From an uncultured Eubacteriales bacterium (GTDB taxonomy: Bacteria > Bacillota > Clostridia > Christensenellales > CAG-138), in the NCBI GenBank assembly GCA_902765005.1, contig CACWYB010000003.1, positions 186,001-250,000 on the forward strand: 64,000 bases of DNA, given 5' to 3'. Within the stretch, counting starts at the first letter, position 1, and each line of letters begins with the position of its first letter. This document shows positions 33,878-45,374 of this stretch, piece after piece. The notes under the pieces were generated by a model that worked only from the letters and a program-made list of their open reading frames with translations, was not told the origin of the DNA and ran no database searches. The translations under genes and the position numbers were made by a program.

Positions 33878-35296
33878 TTAGAGGATGAACGCAGGGTCCT
33901 CCGCGGGCCGGGCGTTGAGCTCCGCCCGCTTCTCGTCGAAGCCGGGCTTGCCCAGCAGCGCGTAGGTGGCCTTCTTCCCCTCCTCCACGCCGGGCTGGTC
34001 AAAGGCGTCGATGCCCAGCAGCTCGCCGGTGAAGGCCGTGGCGACCTCGAACATATAGAGGAGCTCGCCCACGGTGAAGGGGTTCACCTCGGGAAGGGTG
34101 ATGGTGTAGTTCACATGCCCGCTCTTGGTGAGGGCGTAGGCCGTGGCGGCCTGCTCGGCGGCGATGAGTTCGTTGTGGGTGTGGCCGCTGAGGAAATGGA
34201 CGTCCGGGATATCCGGGTAGCCCTCGGGGATGGGGGTCACGGCGCGGAACTTCTCCACGCCCAGGAAGGTGACCACCTTATCGAAGGGGCCCTCGGTGTA
34301 GAGCTGGACCTGGGAGTGCTGATCGGTGACGCCCAGGGCCTTCACCGGGGTCTGGCCGGCGTGGGTCACAGAGCCGTCCAGGGCGAACTTCTTGCCCAGG
34401 GACTCGGCCCAAAGTTGGGCGTACCAGTCAGAAATATATTTGAGGGAGTCTGCGTAAGGCATCATCACATGGATGTTCATGCCGTTGTCCATGGCCACCT
34501 TCTGCAACGCGCCCAGGACCACCGCGGGGTTCTGCAGCAGGTTTTCATTCTCGGTGAGCCCGTCCATGTAGGCGGCGCCGGCCAAAAGCTCCCGGATGTC
34601 GATGCCGCAGACGGCGGCGGCCACCAGGCCCACCGGGCACAGCTCGGAGAAGCGGCCGCCCACCCCATCGGGGACGATGAAGGTGGTCAGATTCTCCTGC
34701 TTGGCGATCTTGATGAGGTTCCCCTTTTCCTTATCCGTGGTGGCGATGAGGTGGCGGGAGATGTCCTCCCCCACGGCCTTCTTCAAAAGATCCACGGCGA
34801 TGAGCAGCTGGGACATGGTCTCCGACGTGCTGCCGGATTTGGTGATCACGTTGAAGACGGTCTTTTTGATGTCGATCACGTCCAGAAGGGCCGCGAAGCG
34901 CTCCGGGTCCACGTTGTCCAGCACGTAGAGCCGGGGGCCGCCCCGCTTCTCCCGGGGCAGCTCGTTGTAATTGAGGTGCCGCAGGGCCTGATGGACCGCG
35001 ATGGGGCCCAGGGCGCTGCCGCCGATGCCCAGCACCACAAAGGCTTCCGCCTCCTCCCGGACCCAGGCGGCGGTCTGTTCGATCTTCTCGACGATCTGCT
35101 CCTGGTTATAGGGCAGCTCCCGCCATTTGAGCTGGGGGCGCTTGGCCTTCAGGGACGCAAAGGCGCTCTTAAGGGGCAGGGCCTTGATCTGCTCGGCGGT
35201 GAAGCCGTTGGGGAGCAGGGCGCTCTTCATCATGTTGTTGTAGTTGATCTTCAGGCGCATGCCCTGCTGCCAGGAAGGGGACGCATAGTCTTTCAT
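33878..35296 (-). CDS. pgi: Glucose-6-phosphate isomerase
   Basis: The 472-residue enzyme interconverts glucose 6-phosphate and fructose 6-phosphate in glycolysis. SIS-domain signatures are present: FVVLGIGGSALGPIAVHQAL, NVITKSGSTSETMSQLL, VPDGVGGRFSELCPVGL, and a C-terminal segment with the catalytic His/Lys region. It is close to the length of the short bacterial PGI. The start at 35296 is taken because GGAGG lies 8 bases upstream; an earlier TTG at 35311 is part of that site. It is first in an operon with rodA. Confidence 0.96.
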   Translation of the reverse strand: MKDYASPSWQQGMRLKINYNNMMKSALLPNGFTAEQIKALPLKSAFASLKAKRPQLKWRELPYNQEQIVEKIEQTAAWVREEAEAFVVLGIGGSALGPIAVHQALRHLNYNELPREKRGGPRLYVLDNVDPERFAALLDVIDIKKTVFNVITKSGSTSETMSQLLIAVDLLKKAVGEDISRHLIATTDKEKGNLIKIAKQENLTTFIVPDGVGGRFSELCPVGLVAAAVCGIDIRELLAGAAYMDGLTENENLLQNPAVVLGALQKVAMDNGMNIHVMMPYADSLKYISDWYAQLWAESLGKKFALDGSVTHAGQTPVKALGVTDQHSQVQLYTEGPFDKVVTFLGVEKFRAVTPIPEGYPDIPDVHFLSGHTHNELIAAEQAATAYALTKSGHVNYTITLPEVNPFTVGELLYMFEVATAFTGELLGIDAFDQPGVEEGKKATYALLGKPGFDEKRAELNARPAEDPAFIL

Positions 35297-35323
35297 CGGT
35301 GATACCTCCAAAAAATTTTGTTT

Positions 35324-36136
35324 TTATATATCGGACAGTTGGGATCGGATATAGGTGAAGGATTCCCGGAGCTGATCGAGGCTTTGGAACATGTCGCTGT
35401 AGACCTCGATGAAGGCGGGGCCGGAATACCCCTTTTCCACCATGGCCTGCCCCAGGGCCCGAAAATCGCACTGGCCGCGGCCGGGCATCTTCAAGGAGAG
35501 CTTGCCCTCCGGGGAAAAGGCGTAGTCGCACAGGTGCCAGTTTTCCAGATCCTCCCCCACCGCCTCCACGAAGGCGAAGGGGTCCTCCCCGGAGCGGACG
35601 GCCTGCTTGATGTCCAGCACGAACTTCAGCCGCCGGTCCCCCAGCAGGCGCCTGAGCTCCCGGCCGAAGGCGGGGGCGTGGAAAAAGCACCAGCTCACGT
35701 TTTCCAGGCACAACGTGATGCCGTATTCCTCCGCCACGTCCAGCAGCTCCCGGAACACGGGCACGATCCGCTCGAATTCCAGATTCTTGGCCGTGCCGCC
35801 CAGGTGGGGGGAGCCGTGCATCACATAGTGGGTGGCCCCCAGGATGCGCCCGGCGTTGAGGGCGTCCCGGTAGACCGAAAAGGCGTCCTCCTTCTGCCGG
35901 GGATGGATGGAAAAGAGCTGGGCCTCGAACTGATTGCTCATGGGATGGACGCTGTAGACAGTCAGGCCCTGCTCGTCCAGCCGCCGGCGCACCAGGCGCA
36001 CAAAATCCGGGCGGTACTCGCTGAAGGTGTTCAAAAACACCTCCACAAGCGAACAGCCCATGGGCGCAAGCATGGCGGGCACGTCCTCCACCATGGCCTT
36101 ATTGAATATGCTGGCTGTGGAAATCCCAACGTTCAT
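35324..36136 (-). CDS. Sugar phosphate isomerase/epimerase (xylose-isomerase-like TIM barrel)
   Basis: The 270-residue protein fits the AP-endonuclease-2/xylose isomerase-like fold. Conserved Glu/His/Asp candidates for a metal site appear in LCLENVSWCFFH, FVLDIKQAVRSGED and HLCDYAFSPEG, and near the end in AFIEVYSD. Substrate cannot be named; a sugar phosphate or inositol derivative is likely. It starts 28 bases after the rnpB 3' end with no Shine-Dalgarno, and a seven-T run follows rnpB, so its own start of transcription is unclear. It lies 27 bases upstream of pgi. Confidence 0.88.
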   Translation of the reverse strand: MNVGISTASIFNKAMVEDVPAMLAPMGCSLVEVFLNTFSEYRPDFVRLVRRRLDEQGLTVYSVHPMSNQFEAQLFSIHPRQKEDAFSVYRDALNAGRILGATHYVMHGSPHLGGTAKNLEFERIVPVFRELLDVAEEYGITLCLENVSWCFFHAPAFGRELRRLLGDRRLKFVLDIKQAVRSGEDPFAFVEAVGEDLENWHLCDYAFSPEGKLSLKMPGRGQCDFRALGQAMVEKGYSGPAFIEVYSDMFQSLDQLRESFTYIRSQLSDI

Positions 36137-36163
36137 AGAGCAGGGGCACTTTCAAAAAAAGAT

Positions 36164-36505
36164 GTAACGAGCAAGCAGTAAGCCGAGTTCTGTCATGGGG
36201 GTTGCCCACGGACGATTATCTATCTAAGGCCCTCTGTTGCCAAAGGGCTCATGCGATTATCAGGAGCGCAGCGGGCCGCTGTTGAATGCTCCCATTCCAA
36301 TCTTGCACCGGGTGGGGTTTACATGGCCGGTCCGTCGCCGGATCCTTACCTCGCCTTTCCATCCTTACCTCCCGCGGGAGGCGGTTTGTTTCTGTTGCAC
36401 TTTCCCTGATGTCGCCATCGCCGGGTGTTACCCGGCACCCTGCCCTGCGGTGCTCGGACTTTCCTCAGCCCACGAGGGGCCGCAATCGTCTTGCTTACTC
36501 GTTAC
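36164..36505 (-). ncRNA. rnpB: RNase P RNA
   Basis: On the minus strand the RNA has the P1 helix formed by its two ends (GTAACGAG with CTCGTTAC), the conserved GAGGAAAGTCC of CR I, the AAAGTGCAACAGAAA core region, TAGATAGATAATCGTC and the 3' ACAGAACTCGGCTTAC, all diagnostic of bacterial RNase P RNA. The length of about 342 bases fits. It is the ribozyme that matures tRNA 5' ends. It starts only 19 bases after the zinc-ribbon gene, so it may be transcribed with it or from a promoter inside it. Confidence 0.97.
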
Positions 36506-36524
36506 AAAGGGGGAAACTTGGTTG

Positions 36525-37241
36525 CTATTGCTGATAGAGGATGCGGCCGCAGTTCTCGCATTCCATCACGCTCTGCTGGCCGGCAAGCTTCTTGATGACC
36601 GCCATGGGGATGGACATGTTGCAGCCGCTGCATTTTTCGTTGACCACGGGGACCACGGGCATATTGTGGTGGACCCGGGCCCGCTTATACTTGGCCAGGA
36701 AGGTGGGGTCCACCTGCCGCTCCACGGTGTCCATCTCCTTGGAGGCCACGGCGATCTCCTCGGCGCTCTCCTCCTTCTCCACCTCGCAGACGGCCTTGAG
36801 CCGGTCGTATTCCTTCTTGGCTTTGCCGGCCAGAGCGCGGGTCTTCTGATACTCGGCGATGGTCTTTTCCATCTGCTCCAGGAGGGCCTTGGCGTCCTTC
36901 TCCATGCGGCCCATCTCCCGGTTGAGCTTTTCCACATCGGTGCGGAACTCCGTCAGCTCCTCCGCCGTGACCTCCTCATCCCCTTCCAGGGTCTCCATCT
37001 CGGAGCTGTTCAGCTCCAGGTCGTGGGCCAGGCTCTCCTGCTGGGAGACGAGCTTAGAGAGGGAAAGCTGCTGGGCCTCGGCCTCCTCGGTGAGGCGCTG
37101 GATGGCCGCCTTCTGCTCCCGCAGGAGCTTGGTGAGCTTGTTGAGCTTCTGCCGGCTCTCCGTGTTCTTCACGGCGTTTTCCAGCTGCTGCTTTTTGAGG
37201 TCAGCCTTCTGGTACATGAGCAAGTATTCCAATTTCGTCAT
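36525..37241 (-). CDS. Coiled-coil zinc-ribbon protein (DUF164/CdsZ-like)
   Basis: The 238-residue protein has a long antiparallel coiled coil (about residues 5-175, rich in Leu, Glu, Lys) and a C-terminal C4 zinc ribbon with CSGCNMSIP and CENCGRILY. This is the zf-RING_7/DUF164 family, in which related proteins such as CT398/CdsZ act as nucleic-acid or secretion regulators; bacterial housekeeping function is uncertain. It lies 14 bases after nif3 and directly upstream of rnpB, an arrangement consistent with an RNA-related role. Confidence 0.9.
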   Translation of the reverse strand: MTKLEYLLMYQKADLKKQQLENAVKNTESRQKLNKLTKLLREQKAAIQRLTEEAEAQQLSLSKLVSQQESLAHDLELNSSEMETLEGDEEVTAEELTEFRTDVEKLNREMGRMEKDAKALLEQMEKTIAEYQKTRALAGKAKKEYDRLKAVCEVEKEESAEEIAVASKEMDTVERQVDPTFLAKYKRARVHHNMPVVPVVNEKCSGCNMSIPMAVIKKLAGQQSVMECENCGRILYQQ

Positions 37242-37255
37242 GGGATTACCTCCTT

Positions 37256-38010
37256 TCAGGAGAAAAGCAGGGGCGCCTTCTCCCGAAGCGTTATAGAATA
37301 TTGTACATCAGGCGCGAGAATTTGTAAACGGTTCCGCAAAGATTTCAAAACCACCCGCTCCGTTTCATAATGGCCGCAGAGGATGAGGGGCAGGTCCCGC
37401 TCATAGGATTCCAGGATCTCGTGGTGCTTGGCTTCCCCGGTGAGGTAGGCGTCGGCCCCCGCGGCCTGGGCATACCCTAAATCCCCGCCTCCGGCCCCGC
37501 CCAGGACCGCCAGGCGTAAGATGAGCCGGTCCGGGTCGCCCGTATAGCCTCCGTGGCTGTCCAGCAGTTGGTTGCAGCGGGCCAAAAGCGCCGAGAGCTT
37601 CATGGGCGCGGGCAGGGTGCCCACCCGGCCGATGTTCTCCGGGGGAATGGGCGAAACGTCCGTCAGACCGAGCAGGGCAGCCAACGTGTCGTTCACCCCG
37701 CCCGAAGCCGCGTCCAGGTTGGTATGGGCGGCAAAGTGGCCGATGCCGTGGCGCAGCAAAATGGCCGCCGCCCCGGTGACGGGCGACGAAAAGCCGATGC
37801 TCTTCACCCCGTGGAAGAACTGGGGATGGTGGGTGATGAGCAGATCCGCCCCCAGCTCTACCGCCTCCCGGGCCGTTTTTGAGGTGCAGTCCAGGGCCAG
37901 CAGGACCTTCTTGATCTCGCTGTGGTCCGGCTCCACGAGCAGGCCCACGTTGTCAAATTCCAGCGCCAGATCCCGGGGCGCGATCTCTTCCATGATTCGG
38001 CAGAATTCCC

Positions 38011-38020
<10 letters not shown>
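37256..38020 (-). CDS. Nif3-like dinuclear metal centre protein
   Basis: The 254-residue Nif3/YqfO family protein has the metal-ligand motifs ITHHPQFFHG, HTNLDAASGGVNDTLA and the C-terminal CGHYETERV with His and Glu. The family forms hexameric toroids with two metal ions and is annotated as a GTP cyclohydrolase I type 2, although the substrate is unsettled. It is the short form without the central PII-like insertion. Its start overlaps the trmK stop by 10 bases, a pairing frequently seen in Bacillota. Confidence 0.95.
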
Positions 38021-39873
<1,853 letters not shown>

Positions 39874-39899
39874 TTATGCCCTTGTTTGGGCCCTCACCC

Positions 39900-40097
39900 T
39901 CAGACGCCGCAGGTCCTGCCGATGGTGTTGGCGCCGCCGCAGCCGCAGCCGCAGCCCATGTCGTTGCCGCCGCAGTAGCGGGACAGGAGCAGCAGCCAGA
40001 TGAAAGTGTCGCAGCTGGCGCAGCCGCCGTTGTTGCCGTCGCCCAGGATGAGCAGGAGAAGCAGGATCCACATCATGTTATTGCTGCCAAAGTTCAT
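39900..40097 (-). CDS. Tiny cysteine-rich hydrophobic peptide
   Basis: A 65-residue frame starting MNFGSNNMMWILLLLLILG with GGAGG 8 bases upstream. After one hydrophobic segment come two Cys clusters: CASC near residue 24 and CGCGCG near residue 48, plus later CG and a final Cys. Small Cys- and Gly-rich proteins of this kind (chorion-like, spore-coat-like annotations) occur in Clostridia. No function is known to me; a spore-coat or metal-binding role is an inference. It lies between mnmA and the divergent glyS. Confidence 0.6.
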   Translation of the reverse strand: MNFGSNNMMWILLLLLILGDGNNGGCASCDTFIWLLLLSRYCGGNDMGCGCGCGGANTIGRTCGV

Positions 40098-40164
40098 GTT
40101 TATATCCTCCTTTTTTCGGGCGTTTTTCATGCCCGTATACATCATAGTACGTTCTCCTTTTCCT

Positions 40165-40192
40165 TGACAAATCGGGGCGGCCGCATATAATG
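40165..40192 (+). promoter_or_regulatory. Promoter of glyS
   Basis: TTGACA (40165-40170), 16-base spacer, TATAAT (40187-40192). Only about 35 leader bases precede the start, too short for a T-box. Confidence 0.85.
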
Positions 40193-40234
40193 GTAGGGAA
40201 TACTGTGCCCAGAGAATGAGAAGGAGGGCAAAAC

Positions 40235-41626
40235 ATGAGCGAATTGACGATGGACAAACTGGTTTCCCTGTGCAAAGGCAGAGGCTTTGTGTTTGCTGGG
40301 AGTGAGATATACGGAGGGCTCGCCAACACCTGGGACTACGGTCCCCTGGGCGTGGAGCTGAAGAACAACATCAAGAAGGCCTGGTGGAAGAAGTTCGTCC
40401 AGGAGAGCCCCTACAATGTGGGCTTGGACGCGGCTATTTTGATGAACCCCCAGACCTGGCAGGCCTCCGGTCACCTGGGCGGTTTTGCCGACCCCCTCAT
40501 GGACTGCCGGGAGTGCAAGGAGCGGTTCCGGGCGGATAAGCTCATAGAGGACTGGGCCGCCGAGCATGGCGTAACCTTGGAGAAGCCCCTGGACGCCTTC
40601 ACCCAGGCGGAGATGAAGGACTTCATCGAATCCAACCAGATCCCCTGCCCCTCCTGCGGCAAGCACAATTTCACGGACATCCGCCAGTTCAACCTGATGT
40701 TCAAGACCTTCCAGGGCGTGACCGAGGACGCCAAGAACACCGTGTACCTGCGGCCGGAGACGGCCCAGGGCATCTTCGTGAACTTCGCCAACGTCCAGCG
40801 GACCACCCGCAAAAAGCTCCCCTTCGGCATCGGGCAGATCGGCAAGTCCTTCCGCAACGAGATCACCCCGGGGAACTTCATCTTCCGGGTCCGGGAGTTC
40901 GAGCAGATGGAGCTGGAATTCTTCTGCGAGCCGGGGACCGACCTCAAGTGGTTCGACTACTGGCGCAGCTACTGCCACAACTTCCTCCTCTCCCTGGGCA
41001 TCAAGGACGAAAACCTGCGCCTCAGGGACCACGATCCGGAGGAGTTGGTGTTCTACTCCAAGGCCACCACGGACTTCGAGTTCCTCTTCCCCTTCGGCTG
41101 GGGCGAGCTGTGGGGGGTGGCGGATCGGACGGATTACGACCTGACCCAGCATCAGAACGCCTCCGGCAAGGACCTCTCCTACTTCGACACGGAGAAGAAC
41201 GCCCGCTATGTCCCCTATGTCATCGAGCCCTCCCTGGGCGTGGAGCGCACGTTCCTGGCGGTGCTGTGCAACGCCTATGAGGAGCAGGAGCTGGACAAGG
41301 GCGACGTGCGGGTGGTGCTCCATCTGCACCCGGCCCTCGCTCCCTTCAAGGCGGCGGTGCTGCCGCTGAGCAAGAAGCTGGGCGAGCAGGCCATGGCCAT
41401 CCACGCGGAGCTTGCCAAATACTTCCCCGTGGATTACGACGAGACCGGCTCCATCGGCAAGCGCTACCGCCGGGAGGACGAGATCGGCACGCCCATGTGC
41501 ATCACCTACGACTTCGATTCCGAAAATGACCATTGCGTCACCGTGCGGGATCGGGACACCATGGAGCAGGTGCGCCTGCCCATCGACGAGCTCAAGGCCT
41601 ACATCGAAGCGAAGCTGGCGTTTTAA
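40235..41626 (+). CDS. glyS: Glycyl-tRNA synthetase (dimeric type)
   Basis: The 463-residue class II synthetase charges tRNA-Gly. Motifs seen are the N-terminal [38 protein letters not shown] (motif 2 region), [28 protein letters not shown] and [10 protein letters not shown] (motif 3). Length and motifs fit the eukaryote-like alpha2 type, not the alpha2beta2 type. A near-consensus promoter and GAAGGAGGGC site precede it. No T-box is visible. Confidence 0.97.
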   Translation: MSELTMDKLVSLCKGRGFVFAGSEIYGGLANTWDYGPLGVELKNNIKKAWWKKFVQESPYNVGLDAAILMNPQTWQASGHLGGFADPLMDCRECKERFRADKLIEDWAAEHGVTLEKPLDAFTQAEMKDFIESNQIPCPSCGKHNFTDIRQFNLMFKTFQGVTEDAKNTVYLRPETAQGIFVNFANVQRTTRKKLPFGIGQIGKSFRNEITPGNFIFRVREFEQMELEFFCEPGTDLKWFDYWRSYCHNFLLSLGIKDENLRLRDHDPEELVFYSKATTDFEFLFPFGWGELWGVADRTDYDLTQHQNASGKDLSYFDTEKNARYVPYVIEPSLGVERTFLAVLCNAYEEQELDKGDVRVVLHLHPALAPFKAAVLPLSKKLGEQAMAIHAELAKYFPVDYDETGSIGKRYRREDEIGTPMCITYDFDSENDHCVTVRDRDTMEQVRLPIDELKAYIEAKLAF

Positions 41627-41642
41627 CAAGAGGATCGACCCG

Positions 41643-41673
41643 ATGCCCGCCCCCTTTCGGGCGGGCATGTTTT
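41643..41673 (+). terminator. Hairpin between glyS and the exporter gene
   Basis: ATGCCCGCC (41643-41651) pairs with GGCGGGCAT (41660-41668), followed only by GTTTTG. The T tail is short, so read-through into the next gene may be partial. Confidence 0.6.
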
Positions 41674-41686
41674 GAAAGGATGACCT

Positions 41687-42538
41687 ATGGCGTTTTTGGA
41701 GCTGGTTTGGGATGTGTTCTATGAGGATTGCCTCATCCTGCTTCCCATTCTGTTTTTCACGTTTTTCTTCATAGAGTTTCTGGAGCACCGGGCCGGCAAG
41801 CGGTTCCTGTCCCAGGTGGAGAAGGCCGAGAAGACCGGCCCCCTTTGGGGCGCCCTCATCGGCTGCGTGCCCCAGTGCGGGTTCAGCGTGTCCTGCGCCC
41901 ACCTGTTCAACGGGGGCATCGTCACCGCGGGGACCCTCATCGCCGTGTTTCTCTCCACCTCCGACGAAGCGCTGCCCGTGCTCCTCTCCCACCGGACGGC
42001 CCTGCCCGTCATCTGGAAGCTGCTGCTGGTGAAGGTCGTTCTGGCCATCCTGGCCGGATACGCCGTGGACTTCCTCTGGAAGCGGGAGAAGCAGCGGCAG
42101 AGCTTTGAAAAGAAGCACATCGAGCACGAGTGCCACGTGCAGCAGAGCTCTTTGAAGGAGCTGCTGATCGAGTCCTTCAAGCGGACCATGGAGGTGTGGG
42201 TGGCTCTCTTTTTGGTGTCCATCGCGCTCACCTTCCTCATGGAGAAGGTGCCCAAGGAGAGCATCCAGCGGTTTTTACTGGGCGGGTTCTTCCAGCCGTT
42301 CCTGGCGGCCCTGTTCGGGTTCATCCCCAACTGCGCCGTGTCGGTGGTGCTGGTGGAGCTGTACCTATCGGACCTCATCAGCTTCGGCGCCGTGGTGGCG
42401 GGCCTCTCCTCCGCCGCGGGCCTGGGCATCATCGCCCTGCTTCGGGGCAAGCGGGGCATCAAGACCTATGCCGGCATCCTCGGCGCCTGCTACCTGGCGG
42501 CGGCCCTGGCCGGCACGCTGATCCAGCTATTTGAATGA
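41687..42538 (+). CDS. ArsP_2-type putative heavy-metal exporter
   Basis: The 283-residue protein has about eight to ten predicted helices and a His-rich cytoplasmic loop (KKHIEHECHVQQ, about residues 145-156). It fits the PF11449-like ArsP_2 group: paired repeats with ALIGCVPQCGFSVSCAHLF near residue 58 and LFGFIPNCAVSVVLVELY near residue 210, each with a cysteine and proline. Export of arsenic or another metal is proposed for the family but unproven. A GGATGACC site precedes the start. It ends 1 base before the recD2 ATG. Confidence 0.75.
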   Translation: MAFLELVWDVFYEDCLILLPILFFTFFFIEFLEHRAGKRFLSQVEKAEKTGPLWGALIGCVPQCGFSVSCAHLFNGGIVTAGTLIAVFLSTSDEALPVLLSHRTALPVIWKLLLVKVVLAILAGYAVDFLWKREKQRQSFEKKHIEHECHVQQSSLKELLIESFKRTMEVWVALFLVSIALTFLMEKVPKESIQRFLLGGFFQPFLAALFGFIPNCAVSVVLVELYLSDLISFGAVVAGLSSAAGLGIIALLRGKRGIKTYAGILGACYLAAALAGTLIQLFE

Positions 42539-42539
42539 C

Positions 42540-44729
42540 ATGGAGATTTCAGGCGTAGTCGACAGGATCATATTTCGGAATACCGACAACGGGTACACCG
42601 TTTTGTCGCTGCGCCGGGAGGATGGCCAGGGGGACATCACCGTCTGCGGCACGCTGCCCCTCGCCTCCGTGGGGGAACAGCTGCGGCTGGAGGGCACGGT
42701 GAAGCATCACCCCAAGTACGGCCAGCAGTTCTTGGCCTCCTTCGCCGAGACCATGGCCCCCTCCACCCTCTCCGCCATCGAAGGGTATCTGTCCGGCGGC
42801 ACCATCAAGGGCATCGGCCCGGCCATGGCCCGGCTCATCGTGAACCGGTTCGGCATGGACACCCTCCGGGTCATGGAGCGGGAGCCGGAGCGGCTGCTGG
42901 AGATTTCGGGCATCGGGAAAAAGAAGCTGACCATGATCTCCGCTTCCTTCAACGAGAATCGGTCCATGCGGGAGATCCTGCTGGCCCTGGCCCCCTACGG
43001 GGTCACGGTGAACCAGGCCTACCGCATGTTCAAGGTGTATGGGGATCTGGCCCTGGCCAAGGTCCAGGAGAACCCCTATCAGCTCATCGACGATGTGGAC
43101 GGCATCGGCTTTATGACCGCCGACGCCATCGCCCAGCGGGTGGCCGGGTTTGAGACCAACTCCGCGGCCCGACTCTTCGCCGGCATCAAGTACGCCCTGC
43201 AGGACGCCCGGGCGGAGTACGGCCACACCTATCTGCCCCAGGACAAGCTGGTGATCAAGGCCAGCGGTCTGCTGGGGGTGGAGCAGGAGATGATCACCGA
43301 CGCCGTGGACGCCATGATCTACGAGGGCACCCTGGTGGAGCAGTTCGTGGGCGAGCAGCGGGGCATCTTCCTTCCCTTCATCGCCCGCATGGAGACGGCC
43401 ATCGCCCAGAAGCTGGCGGAGCTCTCCGCGCCCCCGGCGGCCAATCCCCTCTGGGACGTGAACCAATATGAGATGGACCTCGGGCTGACCCTGTCCGCAA
43501 GCCAGCGGGAGGCGGTGATGGCGGCGCTCGACGCGGGGGTCATGATCATCACCGGCGGCCCCGGCACGGGCAAGACCACCATCATCCGCATCATCACCCA
43601 CGCCCTGTCCGGCATGGGCATGACCTTCGCCCTGGCGGCGCCCACGGGCCGGGCGGCCAAGCGCATGACCGAAGCCACCGGCGCCGACGCCAGCACCATC
43701 CACCGGCTCCTGGAATACAACCCTCAGGAGGGCTTCGTCCGCAATAAGGACAATCCTCTGGTCTTCGATATGGTCATCGTGGACGAGATGAGCATGGTGG
43801 ACGTGCCGCTGATGCACGCCCTTTTGAACGCTCTGCCCCGGGGCACCCGCCTTCTTCTGGTGGGGGACGCGGACCAGCTTCCCCCCGTGGGCTGCGGGGA
43901 CGTGCTCAGGGACTGCATGGACAGCGGCCGGCTGAACGTGATCCGCCTGACGGAGATCTTCCGCCAGGCCACCGAGAGCCGGATCATCACCAACGCCCAC
44001 CGGATCAACCAGGGGCTGATGCCCGTGCTGAGCCAAGAGTCCTCCGACTTCATCTACGAGGAGATCCTGCCCCCGGAGCGGATCTTGCAGCGGGTGACGG
44101 AGCTGTGCCGGAGGGAGTGCGGCCGGCTGGGCACCAGCGAGCCCCTCATGGACGTGCAGGTCCTCTCCCCCATGAAAAAGGGCATGCTGGGCGTGGAAAA
44201 TCTGAACCGGGTGCTCCAGGAGGCCCTGAACCCGGCGGCCCTGGATAAGCCGGAGCATGTGTTCGGCGAAACCATGTTCCGCCAGGGGGACAAGATCATG
44301 CAGATCAAAAACGACTACAAGGTCTCCTGGCAGAAGGTGGATAAAAAGGGCGTCCTGCAGGAGGGCGCCGGGGCCTTCAACGGGGATCTGGGCACCCTGT
44401 ACCGGGTGGACAACCTGAACCGTGTTCTTTATGTGCTCTTCGACGACGGGCGGCTGGCGGAGTATGACTTCACCCAGTCGGACGAGCTGGATTTAGCGTA
44501 CTGCATCAGCATCCACAAGAGCCAGGGCAGCGAATTCCCCACGGTACTGCTGCCGCTGGCCGGCGGGCCGGCCATGCTGCTGAACCGGAACCTGCTCTAT
44601 ACCGCGGTGACCCGGGCCAAGCGCCTGGTCTACTGTCTGGGGCATCGGGACACCATCGCCCGCATGGTGCGCACGGTCCAGTCCCGCCGCCGGTTCACCT
44701 CCCTGTCCGTTCGCCTGCAGGAGGTGTAA
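42540..44729 (+). CDS. recD2: RecD2-like ATP-dependent DNA helicase
   Basis: The 729-residue SF1B helicase unwinds DNA 5' to 3'. The N-terminal OB and helix-hairpin-helix region (about residues 1-200) precedes the Walker A GGPGTGKTTIIR near residue 340, DEMSMVD (Walker B), GDADQLPPVG and the C-terminal motifs SIHKSQGSEFPTV and YTAVTRAKR. No RecB/RecC partner is present, fitting RecD2. The ATG at 42540 is preferred to an upstream TTG at 42531. No clear Shine-Dalgarno; translational coupling with the preceding stop is likely. Confidence 0.95.
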   Translation: MEISGVVDRIIFRNTDNGYTVLSLRREDGQGDITVCGTLPLASVGEQLRLEGTVKHHPKYGQQFLASFAETMAPSTLSAIEGYLSGGTIKGIGPAMARLIVNRFGMDTLRVMEREPERLLEISGIGKKKLTMISASFNENRSMREILLALAPYGVTVNQAYRMFKVYGDLALAKVQENPYQLIDDVDGIGFMTADAIAQRVAGFETNSAARLFAGIKYALQDARAEYGHTYLPQDKLVIKASGLLGVEQEMITDAVDAMIYEGTLVEQFVGEQRGIFLPFIARMETAIAQKLAELSAPPAANPLWDVNQYEMDLGLTLSASQREAVMAALDAGVMIITGGPGTGKTTIIRIITHALSGMGMTFALAAPTGRAAKRMTEATGADASTIHRLLEYNPQEGFVRNKDNPLVFDMVIVDEMSMVDVPLMHALLNALPRGTRLLLVGDADQLPPVGCGDVLRDCMDSGRLNVIRLTEIFRQATESRIITNAHRINQGLMPVLSQESSDFIYEEILPPERILQRVTELCRRECGRLGTSEPLMDVQVLSPMKKGMLGVENLNRVLQEALNPAALDKPEHVFGETMFRQGDKIMQIKNDYKVSWQKVDKKGVLQEGAGAFNGDLGTLYRVDNLNRVLYVLFDDGRLAEYDFTQSDELDLAYCISIHKSQGSEFPTVLLPLAGGPAMLLNRNLLYTAVTRAKRLVYCLGHRDTIARMVRTVQSRRRFTSLSVRLQEV

Positions 44730-44732
44730 CAT

Positions 44733-45371
44733 ATGGACCGCGTCCAGGAGCTGCTTCTCTCCCTTCTTTCGCCGCCGCCTCACCTGTGCTATCTGTGCGA
44801 GAGGGAGTGCGAGCCCAGCGAGGACGGCCTCTGCGACGACTGCCGGCGAAAGCTGAAGCTGGCCATCGCCCCCGCCCCGCCGGAATATGTGGACGGGCTC
44901 ACCGCCGGGCTTCAATACTGCGAGGAGCTGGGGACCCTATTCTATCGCTTCAAGGTGAACGAGCGGCGGGACTACACCCCGTTTTTAGCCCAATTCATCT
45001 CCATTCCCCAGGAGTGGCGGGCGGAGCTTCTGCTGCCCGTGCCGCTGTATCGCTGGCGGGAATACCAGCGGACCTACAACCAAAGCTATCTTTTGGCCCA
45101 ATATGTTTCCTCCCGGTATCAAATTCCCATCTGCCGGGAGCTGCTGACGCGCACCCGGTCCACGCCCCAACAGAAGCTGCTCCCCTCCAAGCAGCGGAAA
45201 AAGAATCTGCGGGGTGCCTTTCTGGCGGCACCGGAATGCAAGGGCCGGTCCATCGTGCTCATCGACGACGTGGTGACCACCGGCACCACCATCAGCGAAT
45301 GCGCGCGGACGCTAAAAAAGGCAGGGGCATACAAGGTGTACGCCGCCTGCGTGGCCTGCTCCGGGCGCTGA
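44733..45371 (+). CDS. comF: ComF family phosphoribosyltransferase-like protein
   Basis: The 212-residue protein has an N-terminal zinc-finger-like double CxxC (CYLCERECEPSEDGLCDDC) and a C-terminal PRTase domain with VLIDDVVTTGTTISECA, the PRPP-binding loop. ComF is needed for DNA uptake in Bacillus and may remodel forks during transformation. It begins 3 bases after recD2, a pairing that keeps DNA-handling genes together. No catalytic base for a known PRTase reaction is assigned. Confidence 0.92.
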   Translation: MDRVQELLLSLLSPPPHLCYLCERECEPSEDGLCDDCRRKLKLAIAPAPPEYVDGLTAGLQYCEELGTLFYRFKVNERRDYTPFLAQFISIPQEWRAELLLPVPLYRWREYQRTYNQSYLLAQYVSSRYQIPICRELLTRTRSTPQQKLLPSKQRKKNLRGAFLAAPECKGRSIVLIDDVVTTGTTISECARTLKKAGAYKVYAACVACSGR

Positions 45372-45374
45372 GGG

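Noticed and set aside
32711-35302. An 863-codon open frame opposite rodA and pgi
   Set aside because: Shadow frame with His/Gly/Gln-rich composition typical of reverse complement of GC-rich genes; no motif.
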